This document shows positions 45,554 to 57,833 of a stretch of DNA of 64,000 nt, piece after piece (position 1 is the stretch's first letter; each line of letters starts with the position of its first letter). Below the pieces are notes generated by a model, which was given only the letters and a program-made list of their open reading frames with translations, was not told the origin of the DNA and ran no database searches. This DNA is from Humulus lupulus (lineage: Eukaryota > Streptophyta > Magnoliopsida > Rosales > Cannabaceae), in the NCBI RefSeq assembly GCF_963169125.1, contig NC_084794.1:74993665-75057664 (forward strand). The letters are read 5' to 3'. The position numbers and the translations under genes are program-made.

Positions 45554-45910
45554 CTAGTTATATCCAGAATAGGCGTCCATGAACGACATCAGGCAATGCC
45601 CCGCCGTGGCATCTACGAGCTGGTCAATCCTTGGTAACGGAAAACAGTCTTTTGGGCAAGCTTTGTTGAGATCTGAGTAGTCAATACAGGTTCTCCACGT
45701 CCCATTGGGCTTTGGGACCAACACCGGATTGGCTACCCAGTCAGGGTAAAAGGTGTTCCTAATGAAATGGTTTGCCTTTAACCTGTCAACCTCCTCCTTC
45801 AGTGCTTTCTTTCTGTTCTCGTCCAGCTGTCTTTGCTTTTGTTTCTTTGGGGGAAAGCTTTTGTCTATGTTTAGAGCGTGGCTTTCTACATTCAGGCTTA
45901 TTCCTACCAT
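45554..45910 (-). CDS. pol: Reverse transcriptase N-terminal segment of element C
   Basis: In frame with gag and the downstream RT: FAWSHSDMVGISLN, then KALKEEVDRLKANHFIRN, PVLVPKPNGTWRTCIDYSDL, NKACPKDCFPLPRIDQLVDA and SFMDAYSGYN. The segment ends at a TAG where relatives have Gln (SGYNQI), most simply a CAG-to-TAG mutation that truncates RT. Confidence 0.9.
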   Translation of the reverse strand: MVGISLNVESHALNIDKSFPPKKQKQRQLDENRKKALKEEVDRLKANHFIRNTFYPDWVANPVLVPKPNGTWRTCIDYSDLNKACPKDCFPLPRIDQLVDATAGHCLMSFMDAYSGYN

Positions 45911-45967
45911 GTCTGAGTGCGACCACGCGAAGACATCCTGGTTTTTCTTCAGAAAGCAAATTAATTG

Positions 45968-48928
45968 CTATTTTGCCTCATTCTGGAGGTGTTTTCTGAC
46001 CTTCACTTTCTTCGAGGTATCAGTTTCTTCGAGCTGAATTTCTTCGAGCTCCTCTAAAGGTTCGAGGTCAGCTTTCTCCTCAATCCTCGGATCAATCTCC
46101 TCGTCAATTTCTAAAACTGTTCCGTCTTTGTTTTGTATGATAACGAGTGCTTGAGCGTTCGTTTGTTTCTTTCCCCTCAAGGAGATGCTATAGCATTCTC
46201 TCCCTGCCAACTGGTCTCCTTTTAATGTCCCGACTCCGCTGGGGGTTGGGAACTTAAGGGCTAGATGCCGTACTGATGAAACTGCCCCCAGCCCGACCAG
46301 GGCGGGTCTCCCGAGCAGCACATTGTAGGCAGATGGTAAGTCTACTACTACGAACTCCATTATCTTGGTCACCGAGACTGGATAGTCTCCCAAGGTTGTG
46401 GGGAGCTCAATAGATCCCATACAGGCAGTTCCTTCTCCTGAAAAGCCGTACAAAGTAGTTGCACACGCTTTCAAGTCTCGAAGGGAGAGTCCCATCTTCT
46501 CTAGGGTTGCTTTGTAAAGGATGTTGACTGAGCTCCCATTATCTATGAGAACTCGGTGAACCCTTTTATTGGCCAACTGAAGAGTAATAACCATTGGATC
46601 ATGATGAGGGAATTGAACATGGGAGGCGTCTTCCTCGGTGAAGGTTATAGGTTGTGTTTCAATTCTCTGGCTTTTTGGCGCCCTAGGTTCGGGTTCATAA
46701 GGAGACCTGTCCCTTGTCTTCAACTCATTAACATACCTCTTTTGGGCATTCCTGCCCCTTCCTGCGAGATGAGGCCCTCCCGAGATGGTTATTACATCCT
46801 CTCCATCTATCGGCGGGGGCCTATCTTCTTCCCGAGATCGGGAGCTATTGTTTTGCGTGGTCGGAGGCGCGGCTACTCTCTGGCTTGCGGCTGCCTGTCC
46901 AGTACTCTGGTTTTTGACATAATGCCGGAAGTAACCTCTCGAGATCAACCCTTCGATCTCGTCCTTCAGTTGTCGACATTCATCGGTTGTATGTCCGGTG
47001 TCTCTGTGGAACCGACAATGTTTACTGGAATCCCTTTTGGATTTTTGATTTCTCATCGGGTCAGGGCGCCTAAAGGGGACCTGGTTCTCATTAGCCAGGT
47101 ATATGTTCTCTCGAGACTCATTGAGCTCGGTGTATACCTTATACAGGGAGAAATACCTCTCCCCTTTCTTTTTCTTTCCTCCCTCCGTTTCGGGGTTACT
47201 TCCTTCGTTCTTTTTCCTCTTGGATGGGTTCTCCGAAGCAGGCTTTGGTGCCGCTGGGTCCGCCGAGGTTGAGGCAGAGTTGATGTTTATTGTTGTAGTT
47301 TCAGACTGGGAGGTCGCTTTGAGCGTCGACCTCGCTTCCTCTACATTGACAAACCTCTGTGCTCGTCTGTTAAACTCGGTTATCGACCTTACCGGTTTCC
47401 CTTGCATGTCTTCCCAAAGGGCACTTCCCGGTAATACGCCAGCTCGGATAGCCATGAGGTGTCCACTGTCATCCACATTCCGAGCTCGGGCTACTTCCAG
47501 ATTAAATCTTGTCAAGTAACTCTTCAATGTTTCGCCCGGTTGCTGCCGGACATTAGTTAAGGTGGATGCTTCTGGTCTGACCCCTACCATTGCTCTGAAC
47601 TGCTTCTTAAAGTCTTTGGACAACTGCTCCCATGAGGTTATTGAGTGTCTCTTATACTTTTCGAACCAACTTTTGGCAGGTCCTGCCAATGATGTTGGAA
47701 ACAACATGCACCTGAGCTCGTAACCCACGTTACTGGCTCTCATGATAGTGTTGAACGTGCTCAGGTGACTACACGGGTCGGTCTTTACTTCAAACGTAGG
47801 GACGTGAGGAATCCGAAACCCTTGAGGAAATTGAGTGTCAGAAATATGGGGAACAAACGGCTCGAGCTCCTCATCAGAGTCCTCATATCGACCATTTCCT
47901 CATTCATTCTTTAAAAGCCTAAAGGCTCTTTCGAGCTGATCGATTCTTTCTTGGACTGGGTCAGTAGGAGGTGCTGTCTGGAATTGACTGTCATTGATAG
48001 TGATTCCAGGCTCGCGTCTTCGCAAGGGATCTCTACGCTTATTCAAGCGATCCCTTAGGTCCGGATTTGTTTGATCTCCATTCCCCCGACTCTGATTCAG
48101 ATGATTTCGCAGGTCGGGATGATTCTTGCGACTTCCAGTATTCTTACGACCTCGGTCATGTTTACTTCTGCCTTCTCTCAGATGGAGCGCCTCTCCTCTC
48201 CTGGAAAGTCTCTCTGTTTCTTTGTCTTTCTCCCGCATGCCCTTGATCATGATCTCGAACAGGTTGAGCGTTTCTGTGTGGGGGCGAAGGATATCTTATG
48301 GTGACGGAGGGAACCGTATAGGCGACGGTGGCTGCCACCCTTGTTGTGGCCTAGAGGGTCCAGAATTTTCCCGAGATGGGTCAGTCGCATTCGGTGCGCT
48401 CCCAGGTACCTGAGTCCGAGCCTCTGCAGGGGTTCAGTTATTCTCAGCTCCTGCAGGCACTTCTACAGGCGGGTTAGCCGGGGCCCGAGCTCGAGTACTC
48501 CTCTGGGGCCTAGGTGGAGCGGATGGCTCTGCTGGTGCCGGAGGTTGAGTTGGCCTCCTTGTGGCAGCATCCTTTCGTGGACGCCCGCGGGGCCTCAGGG
48601 GAGGAACATGTACGTCCCTTGGAGGAGGGACTTGGTTTTCGCGCGGAGGCGGGGGCTGAGCCACCTGCGCCTCTGCGTCTATCCTTGTCAACTTCTCATT
48701 CCGTTTGTTGGCCTCTGCCAACAGCTGCTTCAGTTGCCGGTTTTCAAGTTCCACAATAGGAACGTACCGCTCATGATTGTAGTATATATCCTCATCTCTT
48801 GGTGGAGGAGGTGGTCCCCGGGAATCAGAGGACCCACTTCTCTCTTCAACATCCGGGTTCTCCATTGGTTGTTTTCCAGGACGTCTTGGGTAATTTTCAT
48901 CAGGGGTGTTCTGATTGTTTGTGGCCAT
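45968..48928 (-). pseudogene. gag-pol: gag-protease of Tat element C
   Basis: ATG at 48928 lies 28 nt past the primer site (MATNNQNTPDENYPRRPGKQ). One frame runs to 45968 with premature stops at 48434 (TGA), about 48300 (TAA) and 47900 (TGA). The N-terminus is Pro-rich with a short coil (VELENRQLKQLLAEANKR). The gag core starts near residue 396 (YELRCMLFPTSLAGPAKSWF, SITSWEQLSKDFKKQFRAM, LKSYLTRFNLEVARA). The variant zinc knuckle CRFHRDTGHTTDEC is at about 47018-46977. The protease site VLIDNGSSVNILYK (about 46550) has Asn where most retropepsins have Ser or Thr; element D shows the same. The final TAG (45970-45968) is followed by CAATTA. Confidence 0.9.
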
Positions 48929-48955
48929 GATTTTCTCAGGGATGAATGCTTAAGG

Positions 48956-48973
48956 CTCTCAATGAAAGCACCA
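48956..48973 (-). other. Primer binding site candidate, element C
   Basis: On the minus strand, tggtgctttcattgagag begins 4 bases (gttt shares one) after the LTR end caaca. Identical to B and D. Confidence 0.75.
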
Positions 48974-48976
48974 AAC

Positions 48977-49766
48977 TGTTGATGCCGTTTTTCGTCAAAC
49001 AGTGAAAGAAGAGCACGTAAACAATAACTGTTAATGGCCAATTGAAATAAAACAATATAAACACATGATTTTTACGTGGTTCAGCAGTTAAATCTGCCTA
49101 GTCCACGAGTCTCTGTTATTAATACTCAAGATTATCTCTGAGAATTCTTCAGCATGAATTCTTCAGAGTTTTCTCTCAAAGATCAGAATTTTTGGTCCCT
49201 TACAATGGTGCTTAACCTCTCTATTTATAGAGAAGGCTGCAGAATACTATCCCACATATTTTGGGTAGTTACTCTTTTTGTGTATATAAAATAAATGGCT
49301 TTAAATGCCTATAATCAGATATAAAAGGAAACGTCCCCTGAAGACCGGGGGACGTATAACTGACCAAATAATATCCCACGATTCTAGGAGATTTACAATA
49401 ATAAATGAGGATTACATCTCGTATTTACAACACTTATAGATATTCAAGGTGGTTATCACGTATCTCTAAGGCTTTAGCCTCCCAGGTTTCCCGTCATCTT
49501 TCGAGCTAGAGATATCTCCCGAGGTCACATAGCTTTCGAGATCGTATGTGCGTCGAGCTCGGGACCCCTGATTCGGGGTCATCCCTGAGGATGGATGCGT
49601 CTCTGGAGCTACCTTTCAAGATCATGATCACTTCGAGGTCACCATATCCGAGGTCGTCTATGTCCTGCAGGCTCGATATTTAATCCTGAAGCATATTTCC
49701 AACCTTATGAGTCCACTTGTTTGCGAATCCAACTTTCTTAACATAGCTCGAAATCTGGGTGTAACA
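48977..49766 (-). repeat. 5' LTR of element C
   Basis: 790 bp, 97% identical to the left copy by hand comparison, most differences being transitions. TATA box on the minus strand at 49229-49222, so transcription runs leftward into gag. Confidence 0.95.
49222..49229 (-). promoter_or_regulatory. LTR promoter TATA box of element C, in a near-palindrome
   Basis: On the minus strand, cttctctataaatagagagg places TATAAATA at the centre of an inverted repeat (7 of 8 arm bases pair around taaa). Confidence 0.75.
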
Positions 49767-49771
49767 AATAT

Positions 49772-50161
49772 CTTCTATATATACATATTGGAAAATTTGT
49801 GGGAAACTAGTTAAGTAGTTGTTTTTGTAATACTTAAATTAAATATTTGTGTAAATTTTTTTGACAACAATACTACCCAAATACTTATTTTGGTGCAGCG
49901 GTGACTCCATCCCATTAAATATTTGGGAAAATCATACTTTTTTCTTAAAACAAAAACAAACTCAAATCACACTATTAAGACCATTTTCTATATTTATATA
50001 TTTTTTAGTACATTTATATGTTTTATTTACATTAAATTCGTTACATTTTTTTTAATTTTAACTTTTATATTTAATTTAAATTTGTGCGTCAATTTACTTA
50101 AAAATAGAAAGTTTATACTTGATTTCAATATATCTCACACATTTTACTCAATTGCTTTATT
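49772..50161. other. AT-rich spacer, no gene seen
   Basis: Continuation of the AT-rich DNA that lies left of element C; no motif recognised. Confidence 0.5.
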
Positions 50162-51005
50162 AATATTGTTACACCTAGATTTCGAGACCTGAGAGTGTGA
50201 GCTTGAAAGCTGGACTCGTCAGGTGTAAGCTCGTGATGTCTAAAGTACATGTTCGTGATCTAGGTGTCAAACCCTTGAAGAAAGGTGGCAACCTCCAAGA
50301 TATGTAACCTCGGAATGATATCTAAGCTCGAAAGACGTAGCATCGGAGTACATCCGTTGTCGGGTGTCTTCGGATCAAGTAGCCCGAGCTCGGCAAGAGT
50401 ATAAGCTCGGAGTATAATGGCCTCGGTGGTATTCACCCGCTCCAAGCTGGTCTTGGGGTAAAGTGACTAGCTCATAATTTACCTAAAGACCTAGTCCGAC
50501 ATGATACTGATTACCGATCTCGAACAACGTAATGGGTCATCTGATGAGACGCGGTCCATGCGTTTAAAAGATATTTATTGTTGTAACTCCCCTACATTAA
50601 AGGGATATTAACTAGTCTGTTATATGCCCGCTGGTCTTCAGGGGACGTTTCCTTGTATATAGAAGTTACAAACTTTAAAGTAATTAAATTTATTAATTTA
50701 CAGAATAACTTCTCGAAACGTGTGGGATTGGATTCTGAGATCTCCTCTATAAATAGAGATGTCATGTGCCTTTATAAATGACCGAATTTTTGTGATCTGG
50801 AGAGAAATTCTGGAGGATTCTTCCCTGAAGGATTTCCAGAGAACTCTAAAATCTTAATAAAATTGACTCGTGGACTAAGCAGAGTTAACTGCTGAACCAC
50901 GTAAAAAAACTCTCATTGTTTTACTGTATTATTTTTCTTTGTCATAGTTATTACTGTTTACGTGCTCTACATTTTAAGTTGACGAAAAACGACGTCAACA
51001 AATAT
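50162..51005 (+). mobile_element. Solo LTR H (C family), TSD AATAT
   Basis: The LTR at 50167-51000 (834 bp) begins tgttacacctagatttcgag and ends gacgaaaaacgacgtcaaca. It is flanked by aatat at 50162-50166 and 51001-51005. It is homologous to the LTR of C read on the minus strand, so it is in opposite orientation to C. TATA box at 50748-50755. Confidence 0.93.
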
Positions 51006-53705
51006 CTTCCATTTTTAACTTCCACACTATTATTACTATATTTTTAATTATGATAGGGGATATTATAATATTAAAAAAATAAAAAAGATACCAAAAAAGT
51101 AAAATAAAATCCATATTTTTCTCCTTCTCTCCCTCTTCCCATCGGTTGTTTCTAGTCAATCGGCATCCATGGAGGACCACTGCATGTGGCAGCCTCTTCC
51201 CATCTTTTGAGTTTATTTTTACTTTGAAACATATTCTTATAAAGTGTTTGGTTTTATATTGTTATGTAATAAACCAGAAAGTTTTTTTTAGAGTAGTTTC
51301 CTTATTTTGAAGCCTTTCTGAAATAACTTTCTTTAGCTTTTATGAAATATAAATAATAAACTTGTTAGTTTCTTGAAATGCTATTATATTTTTTTATGTA
51401 TTTGAATAAACTTGTTAGTTTCTTGAAATACTATTATATTTTTTGATGTATTTGAATAAACTTATTAGTATTTTTTAGGAAATGTGATATTTAGCATCAA
51501 CATGATTGTTTACATCAAATATAAACTAATTAGTTAAATATATGTTTAATAATAATTAACATGCATATTTGATCAACTGTTAGTAATATAAACCTATTGG
51601 TTGTGAAGTATTGCAGAGAATTATAAACCTATTGGTTTATGTTGCAATTGGGGAGCAGTGTACTATAAACCTATTAGTTTATGTTGGCGGATAGTTTTGA
51701 GTTACCAGAATCTATAGATTTTTTTGAAGATCTTTGCCACAATTTTTTCTTGCTCTGTAATTTTAATGGACGAGTAAACAGTTTTATTGTGTACTTTTAA
51801 TTGGGTTAAATAACAAAATATTAATGATGGGATATTTTATTTACGGTAATGATTGGTTTTTGATTTCCATTAACACCCATCGTTATTTTATGATATTCTA
51901 CAAGATTGACTATTTTGCAATAATAATGAAAATAGAAAATATTGCATCATTATTATATATTGTTTCTTTATAATAGTTGTATCTTATGAAAAAAGCCCTT
52001 AAATCTAACTATGGACCTACAGTGGCAGCAACTACACCTTATTGGCCCAAATTACTTTTAATTTATTAATTTTACCAGCTACACCTTATTGGCCCATATT
52101 ATTTTTAATTTATTAAATTTTAAAATGAAAAGTAAATTATAATTTTATTTAAAAAAAACTTTGTCTTGTTAACTGTTTATCCTTTTTTCGATTTTATTTT
52201 TTCTCTTATTACCTATTTAGATCTTGCGTTTTAACAAAAAAAAAAAAATTTGATATTGTATTCTATAAATAGTTCAAATAGACTTCTAAATTCGATTTTG
52301 ATAAAAAATTTTGAACTAAAATTACAAATAATTACCAAGCTATCAATTCAGTACAAATAATTCACAAAAGTACAGTTATTCAGCCTGATAATTGTGTTAT
52401 TATATTCAATTTTTTCTTTCATCAAAATCGGATTTATGGGTCTATTTAAACTATTTTACAAACACAATATCCGAAAAAGCAATTTGTCAAAAATATATGG
52501 TCTAAACAAATAATGAGACAAAACACATAGTACAAAAGATATAAACCCATTTTAATTTAATAAAATGTCTATATAAAGAATATTAAAACATAAAAATAAA
52601 AAAATATATAAATTTTAATTAGCTCCATACAAATAATACAAAAAATTGAATTTGATTTGATTGATAATTCATTAAAAAAAATTAAAACTTAAATTCAAAT
52701 AAAACATTAAACAAATAAAATTAAAATTCAACAACCACTGAACTTCCTTTTTGGAAAAAAAAAATAGCTCACCTCCTAAAAAAAAAAGAACACAAAGAAA
52801 TCTTCCCATGCCAATCGACGTCACAACCCAGAATCAATATTTGACCTCTCCCTCATACCCAAATCAAAAATCAAAAATCAAAATTCTAGTAACCCAATGC
52901 TTTCACAACCAATATTGCCCAAACTCTTTGGGCACCTGCATTTGTTGATCCTGCAATGCCTACTCAAGGTCCCAAATCGCATTGCCCATGGAAAGACTAT
53001 CAATGGTGTGTTGGTATTAAATAATGAAAAATCAGAATAGGCAACATATTTGGGTAGGGAATCATTAATATCAGTCATGATGATAGGAATAGAGTTTATC
53101 TCTCATAAAAATATAATTAACTAATTCAATTAATATTTATTTTTAATTTAAAATAAAATTGATTAATTACCATTTAATTTAAATCATATTTAAAAAAGAA
53201 TAATTAAATATAATTAAATAAACAAATTAATTCAAAATTCAAATCCTAGAGATGAGAAATATCGTCACTCACTATTTGGCACCACTAGAGTCTATCCTGA
53301 TTTTCTCATTGGTTTGTTTAATTAATTTTAAGACAAGATATTTATCCAAAAATAAATTAACGTTATCTTAAAGATATATGTTTTAAATAAATATCTTATT
53401 ATAAGATAATAATTAAACTATCTCAAATATTAATCAAAACATTATTAATATTTATTTTAACATAAAATTTTTCAAAATAAAAATTATGTAGTTAATTAAT
53501 TAAATAATTCACAACCCATAATTATCACATAATAATTTCATTGCCCTGGAAAATTAATTCATTTGCAATTTAATAATTCTCTCTATAAATCTTCTTTTTG
53601 AAATCTTTACCCTTGACAATGTAGGACAAAGGAGACATGGAGACCATTGACCTATAATACGAATCTCCAATAAACTAGATTATTAATTAAACTCTTTAAT
53701 CTAAT
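51006..53705. other. AT-rich intergenic DNA, no gene seen
   Basis: 2.7 kb with no coding motif. It contains a 50-bp tandem repeat (cttgttagtt at 51361 and 51411, a diverged copy at 51461), three spaced copies of ataaacctattggtttat (about 51592, 51633 and 51674), and a diverged 50-bp duplication (ctacaccttattggcc near 52031 and 52081). Its base composition differs sharply from the flanking elements, so it may be the pre-insertion host sequence. Confidence 0.6.
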
Positions 53706-54462
53706 TGTACGCCCTGATTTTCCCACGGGCTGATTAGCGGGCTGAGCTGCGACTTAATCATGATTATCTCGTGGACATCCCCAAGACCGGAGCTTCCGTC
53801 ATAAGGTCGTACCTCCTTAGCTCGAGGTAACCCAAGGGTTCGCCAAGATTGCCTAAGACCTGAGTTCAGACTCTGAAGGCCGAAGGTCGAGTTAAGTATC
53901 CAGCTCGTGGTACGAGCTGGATATGGAGACTATGACTCTTTGTAAAGTCAACACACACAAGGTAAACGTGCATATATCAGAGTGCACGTGTCTGATATGC
54001 CCCTGACTTCTCGGACACGCACCAGGAATGTGCGTATTCAGACACCCACGATTGGGTTGGGCCGTGCGGCCCATTATCTCCTTACCTATTGATTTGACCA
54101 CACTTGTGTGTCAGGTTTAGGAATTAATCATGAATGTCACAGAGTTGATATGATAGGTAAGAAGGTCATGGGATGACCTTCTTACCAACTCTCAGGTGCC
54201 TTCTCCTATAAATATGGAGACCCTGGGAATTAATAGTGGTTGGATTATCTCTTGTAAGAAATATCCTGTAATGATACACCCAGAATAGACCAATAACATT
54301 GACTAGTGGAGTAGAAGGATTTTAACCTTTGAACCACTTAAAAACCGTGTCTTGAGTCACCTTTCCATTTCTTAAGATCATATATCTGTTTCGGTTCATT
54401 ATTAGCACTAATCCCTTTCTCTTCTTCTCTTAATTACCTGTTGGAGAAGAACCGTGTCAACA
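53706..54462 (+). repeat. 5' LTR of element D
   Basis: 757 bp from tgtacgccctgatttt to aaccgtgtcaaca, immediately before the conserved primer-site segment. No second copy is in the window, so the left edge rests on the TG start and the change in base composition from AT-rich flank. Confidence 0.82.
54202..54219 (+). promoter_or_regulatory. LTR promoter TATA box of element D inside an inverted repeat
   Basis: tataaata (54207-54214) lies in the loop of a perfect 5-bp inverted repeat, tctcc and ggaga. Confidence 0.7.
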
Positions 54463-54465
54463 ATT

Positions 54466-54483
54466 TGGTGCTTTCATTGAGAG
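54466..54483 (+). other. Primer binding site candidate, element D
   Basis: tggtgctttcattgagag starts 4 bases after the LTR; identical to B and C. Confidence 0.75.
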
Positions 54484-54518
54484 CAAGTCCGATTCAGTGC
54501 TGTCGCAAACATCCGACT

Positions 54519-56954
54519 ATGGTGACAACTCGATCCAGGCACGGTAACGAGGCAGAGCAACATGATGGGCATGAGGCTCATCATACTGCCACCCCTGGTG
54601 AACAAGTTCCTGAAGTCCAGCAGCGGCCAGGAAAACAGCCGACGACCCAAGATGATACTGGAAGTTCGGCACCTCGACCGCCTAACCTGAACCCATGTTA
54701 TTACATTGCGGTGGAAATGGAGAATGCTCAACTGAGGAGCCAGCTAGCAATAGCTAGTCAACATATCAAAGATGTGCTAGCCCGACTACCCCCTCTCACA
54801 ACCGACGTTAACGTCGGAGAGAGGCAAGGCGAGGCTTCTATGTCTCGCTGGGGTAATCGATCCAGGCGTAGCCATTCAGACAGACTTCCGACGCCCAACT
54901 CCACTCCTTCATCACACCATCGAGAGGCAGACTTCAGAGGTATGCCTAGAGCTGAACAACAGCAATACATCCGTTCGGTCAGAACGTCGACTCCTAGCTC
55001 CCAGCCATCCTCGAGCGCGCCCAGGAGAGCTCGAGGAAATTCCCGAAGGAGATTTGGGGAGGGCTCACAGCATCAGCCTGTCCCCAACAATCGTCCTGCG
55101 CCTCATCCAGATCGCCAGGCGCGAGACCAGCGGGTCGGCAGGGCCGAAAGGGCCCCACCAAATCTAATCCGACCTGACGGAACCAGGATCGCCTCTCCAG
55201 TCAGGCATCCTTCGTCTCCGATCAGATATCCGTCTCCTCCTCAACCCGTTCAAGATATTCCTGCTTATGGAAGTAGCAGGAGAGATCTGACATCAGCTGG
55301 ACCTTCTCGGCGTAGCAGGGCGCCAGGGGGAAGCCCAGGTACTCACCACCAAAGGCGGACTCCAAGCCTATCTAGCAGGAGCCACTGGACCGGCAGTCGC
55401 CGGAGTGATCTCTCTGGGGTAGACCTGCGCCAGCGTTTGAGTTAGGCGCAAAGTCCTCGAGTCACCCAAGGGGGCGACCTTCGAGATCGCCTCAACTCCC
55501 ATAGAGGGGAGCAGGTGGGAGGAGACAGCCACGCTCGCTCAGGGGGGGCCCTGTCCGAAGTACGTAACGGAGGGAATGCCCCAAATAACCTATCTTAAGA
55601 TAGGAGGGGAAATAACCCACCAAATATGTACAATGGATCCGGAGCTGTTGAGCAGCCCCGGAATAACCAAGGACACTAGGACCAAACCCTCGAATGCCTA
55701 ACTCAGATGGAGGAGCTGATGAGGAAGCTCCTGACAGAAAAAGAAAAAGATGAGTACGATTCAGGGGACGAGATGGAACTCTTCGCCCCCAGTATAGCAG
55801 CAACGGCGTACCCGCCTGGCTTTCGTATGCCGCACCTGTCAAAGTTTAATGGAGACAAAGACCCGTCGGATCATCTAGGAATGTTCAACACCTTGATGAT
55901 GGCTCACAACATCGGCCCCGAGCTGAGATGTTTAATCTTCCTTTCCACACTGACTGGGCCTGCCAGGCAGTGGTTCAAACAAGGTAAAAAGCAGTCAATC
56001 AGCTCCTGGAAGACTTTCTCGGCAGATTTCAAAAGGGCATTCCGAGCCTCCCAGGCCACCTATGTTCAGGCTGACTCCCTGGCTAACGTGAGGCAGCAGC
56101 CCGGTGAGACTCTGAAGGCCTACCTGAGCAGATTCGCGAACGTTGCTGCTCGAGCTAGAGATGCGGATGATAGCTCCAAGCTCTTGGCCATGAGAACTGG
56201 AATCCTCGTCGGAGGAGATCTCTGGAAGGATACACAAAGGAAGGGAGTCAGCTCGGTTAATGAATTCCTTAATAGAGCCGAAAAATGGATCAACTTGGAG
56301 GAGGCCGAAGCTTCTGCTGCAGGAACCAGCCAGGTCCCTGAGCAGCCCACTGGAGTGGGGACGGAGGTCGTGGCAGCGACCCAGAACGTCACACAGAACA
56401 ACCAGCTCGGAGGAGGCAAAAGAAAGGGGAATGGTGAAGGCAGCCAACACGGTCAAAAGAAGAATAAGTCCGTAGACAAGTTTAAGCCCGTCTTCGCGAC
56501 TTATACCGAGCTCACCCAGTCTAGGGAGAATATCTTCCTAGCCAACTCTACTCGAGTCCCCTGGAAGAAGCCGGAGCCATTAAAGCACCACAAGGGGAAG
56601 AGAGACACTTCCAAGTTTTGCCGTTTTCATAACGATGTTGTCCACAATACCGACGATTGTAGGCATCTAAAGGATGAGATCCAGACTCTCATTCGAGCCG
56701 GCCCCTTGGCTCATTACGCACGGAACAGGGTTCCAGCAAGCCGACCTGCTCCGGAAATCCCGGCCAGTCGGCCCGGGTCTCGGGTAGACCAGGATGTTCC
56801 TCCTCCTGTGGTAGGAGGAGAGATATCCACCATCTCTGGAGGTCTACACATGGCCGGCACGAGCAGAGGCGCCCAGAAGAGATACGTGAACGAACTAAAG
56901 GCTCATAACGGAGTGGAGTTCGTCCCAGAACAACGTCAGTCAAAGCAGCAGTGA
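54519..56954 (+). pseudogene. gag: gag of Tat element D
   Basis: The chosen ATG (54519) gives MVTTRSRHGNEAEQ, 36 nt after the primer site, as in C. An earlier in-frame ATG at 54441 lies inside the LTR and is not used. The first 300 residues are Pro/Arg/Ser-rich and disordered (PRRARGNSRRRFGEGSQ). Stops occur at 55443-55445, about 55594 and about 55669. The core starts near 55820 (PHLSKFNGDKDPSDHLGMFN, TLTGPARQWFKQGKKQSISS, AYLSRFANVAARARD), and the knuckle is CRFHNDVVHNTDDC near 56620-56662, the same CX2HX4HX4C variant as in B and C. Confidence 0.88.
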
Positions 56955-57833
56955 TTGGAGAGGTAACCAATCATTTTTACGGAATAAGATGCGGGCCATG
57001 TCTAGTTCCCTCACAATGATCCTCTGGTTGTAGCAGTCCAGCTCGCCAATCAGAGAGTGAGGAGGGTACTGATAGACAACGGGAGTTCGGTGAACATCCT
57101 ATTCCAATCCACCTTAGAGAAGATGGGTTTGACTGTCATCGAGTTGAAGGCAACCTCCATGATGTTGTATGGTTTTTCGAGAGAAGGATCAACAGCGATA
57201 GGGATGATCGAGCTGGTGATCACCCTAGGTGAAGGATCTCGGACATTCTCCAAACTCCTCGAGTTCGTGGTCATTGACTGCTCCGCTGCCTACAACGCCA
57301 TTTTGGGACGACCTACGCTCATAGCTTTCGAGGCCATCACGTCCATTCGCCACCTCGCGATGAAATTCCCTACTTCTACGGGAATCTGCACTATCCATGG
57401 CTATCAGCTCGCTGCTTGGGAATGCTATAGCATTTCCATGAAGGGAAAATATAAACCCGGACAGCTGACAATGGCCATTCAAGGTGAAGAGGAATCTCAG
57501 GAAACCTTAGCAGATCCTGAGATTGAAAAACCTCATAGCGCCGAGGGGGAAAATGTCGTCTTAAGTGAGGATATTGACCCCCGAGTAGGCGAGGACAGAT
57601 CTGAGCTCCAGGCGATTGAGGAGCTCGAGGAAGTGAACATTGATCCGCAGAATCCATCACGGATGGTCAAGCTCGGGAAAAACCTCTGTAGCAAGAGGAA
57701 GGCGGAGCTGACCAAGTTTCTGCGAGATAACCTGGACGTGTTTGCCTGGTCCCACGAGGATATGGTGGGAATCAGCCCGAGTGTCATCATGCATACACTT
57801 CATCTAGATAAGAGTGTTCCCGGTAAGTCCTAG
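56955..57833 (+). pseudogene. pol: Protease and linker of Tat element D
   Basis: Read in the gag frame, with stops at 56952, about 56964 and others up to 57050. The active site is VLIDNGSSVNILFQ (about 57063-57105), with Asp-Asn-Gly as in C. Further conserved parts are MMLYGFSREGSTAIGMIEL, CSAAYNAILGRPTLIAFEAI and IRHLAMKFPTSTGICTIHGY. The linker to RT is acidic (EDIDPRVGEDRSELQAIEEL) and leads to KFLRDNLDVFAWSHEDMVGI without the TAG present in C. Confidence 0.88.

Larger units (their letters stand above)
36698..49771 (-). mobile_element. Tat-clade element C, complete, TSD AATAT
   Basis: The element occupies 36703-49766 (13064 bp), flanked by aatat at 36698-36702 and 49767-49771. LTRs are 800 bp (left, 3') and 790 bp (right, 5'). 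By hand I count about 22 substitutions plus one 10-bp indel between them, roughly 3%, so it inserted recently. Order on the minus strand: 5' LTR, primer site, gag-pol in one frame (48928 to about 44000) with a frameshift before integrase (to 42867), stem-loop and G-run, 70-bp repeat array, opposite-strand spliced gene, polypurine tract, 3' LTR. A handful of stops keep it from being intact. Confidence 0.96.

Noticed and set aside
46556..47272. 238-residue open frame on the plus strand
   Set aside because: Lies opposite the gag-protease of element C, whose minus-strand frame has clear motifs; this is its shadow.
48341..48982. 213-residue open frame on the plus strand
   Set aside because: Shadow of the Pro-rich gag N-terminus of element C and crosses the primer site into the LTR.
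51006..53705. Host gene fragments in the AT-rich block
   Set aside because: No frame longer than about 70 codons, no splice-plus-coding pattern and no recognisable domain.
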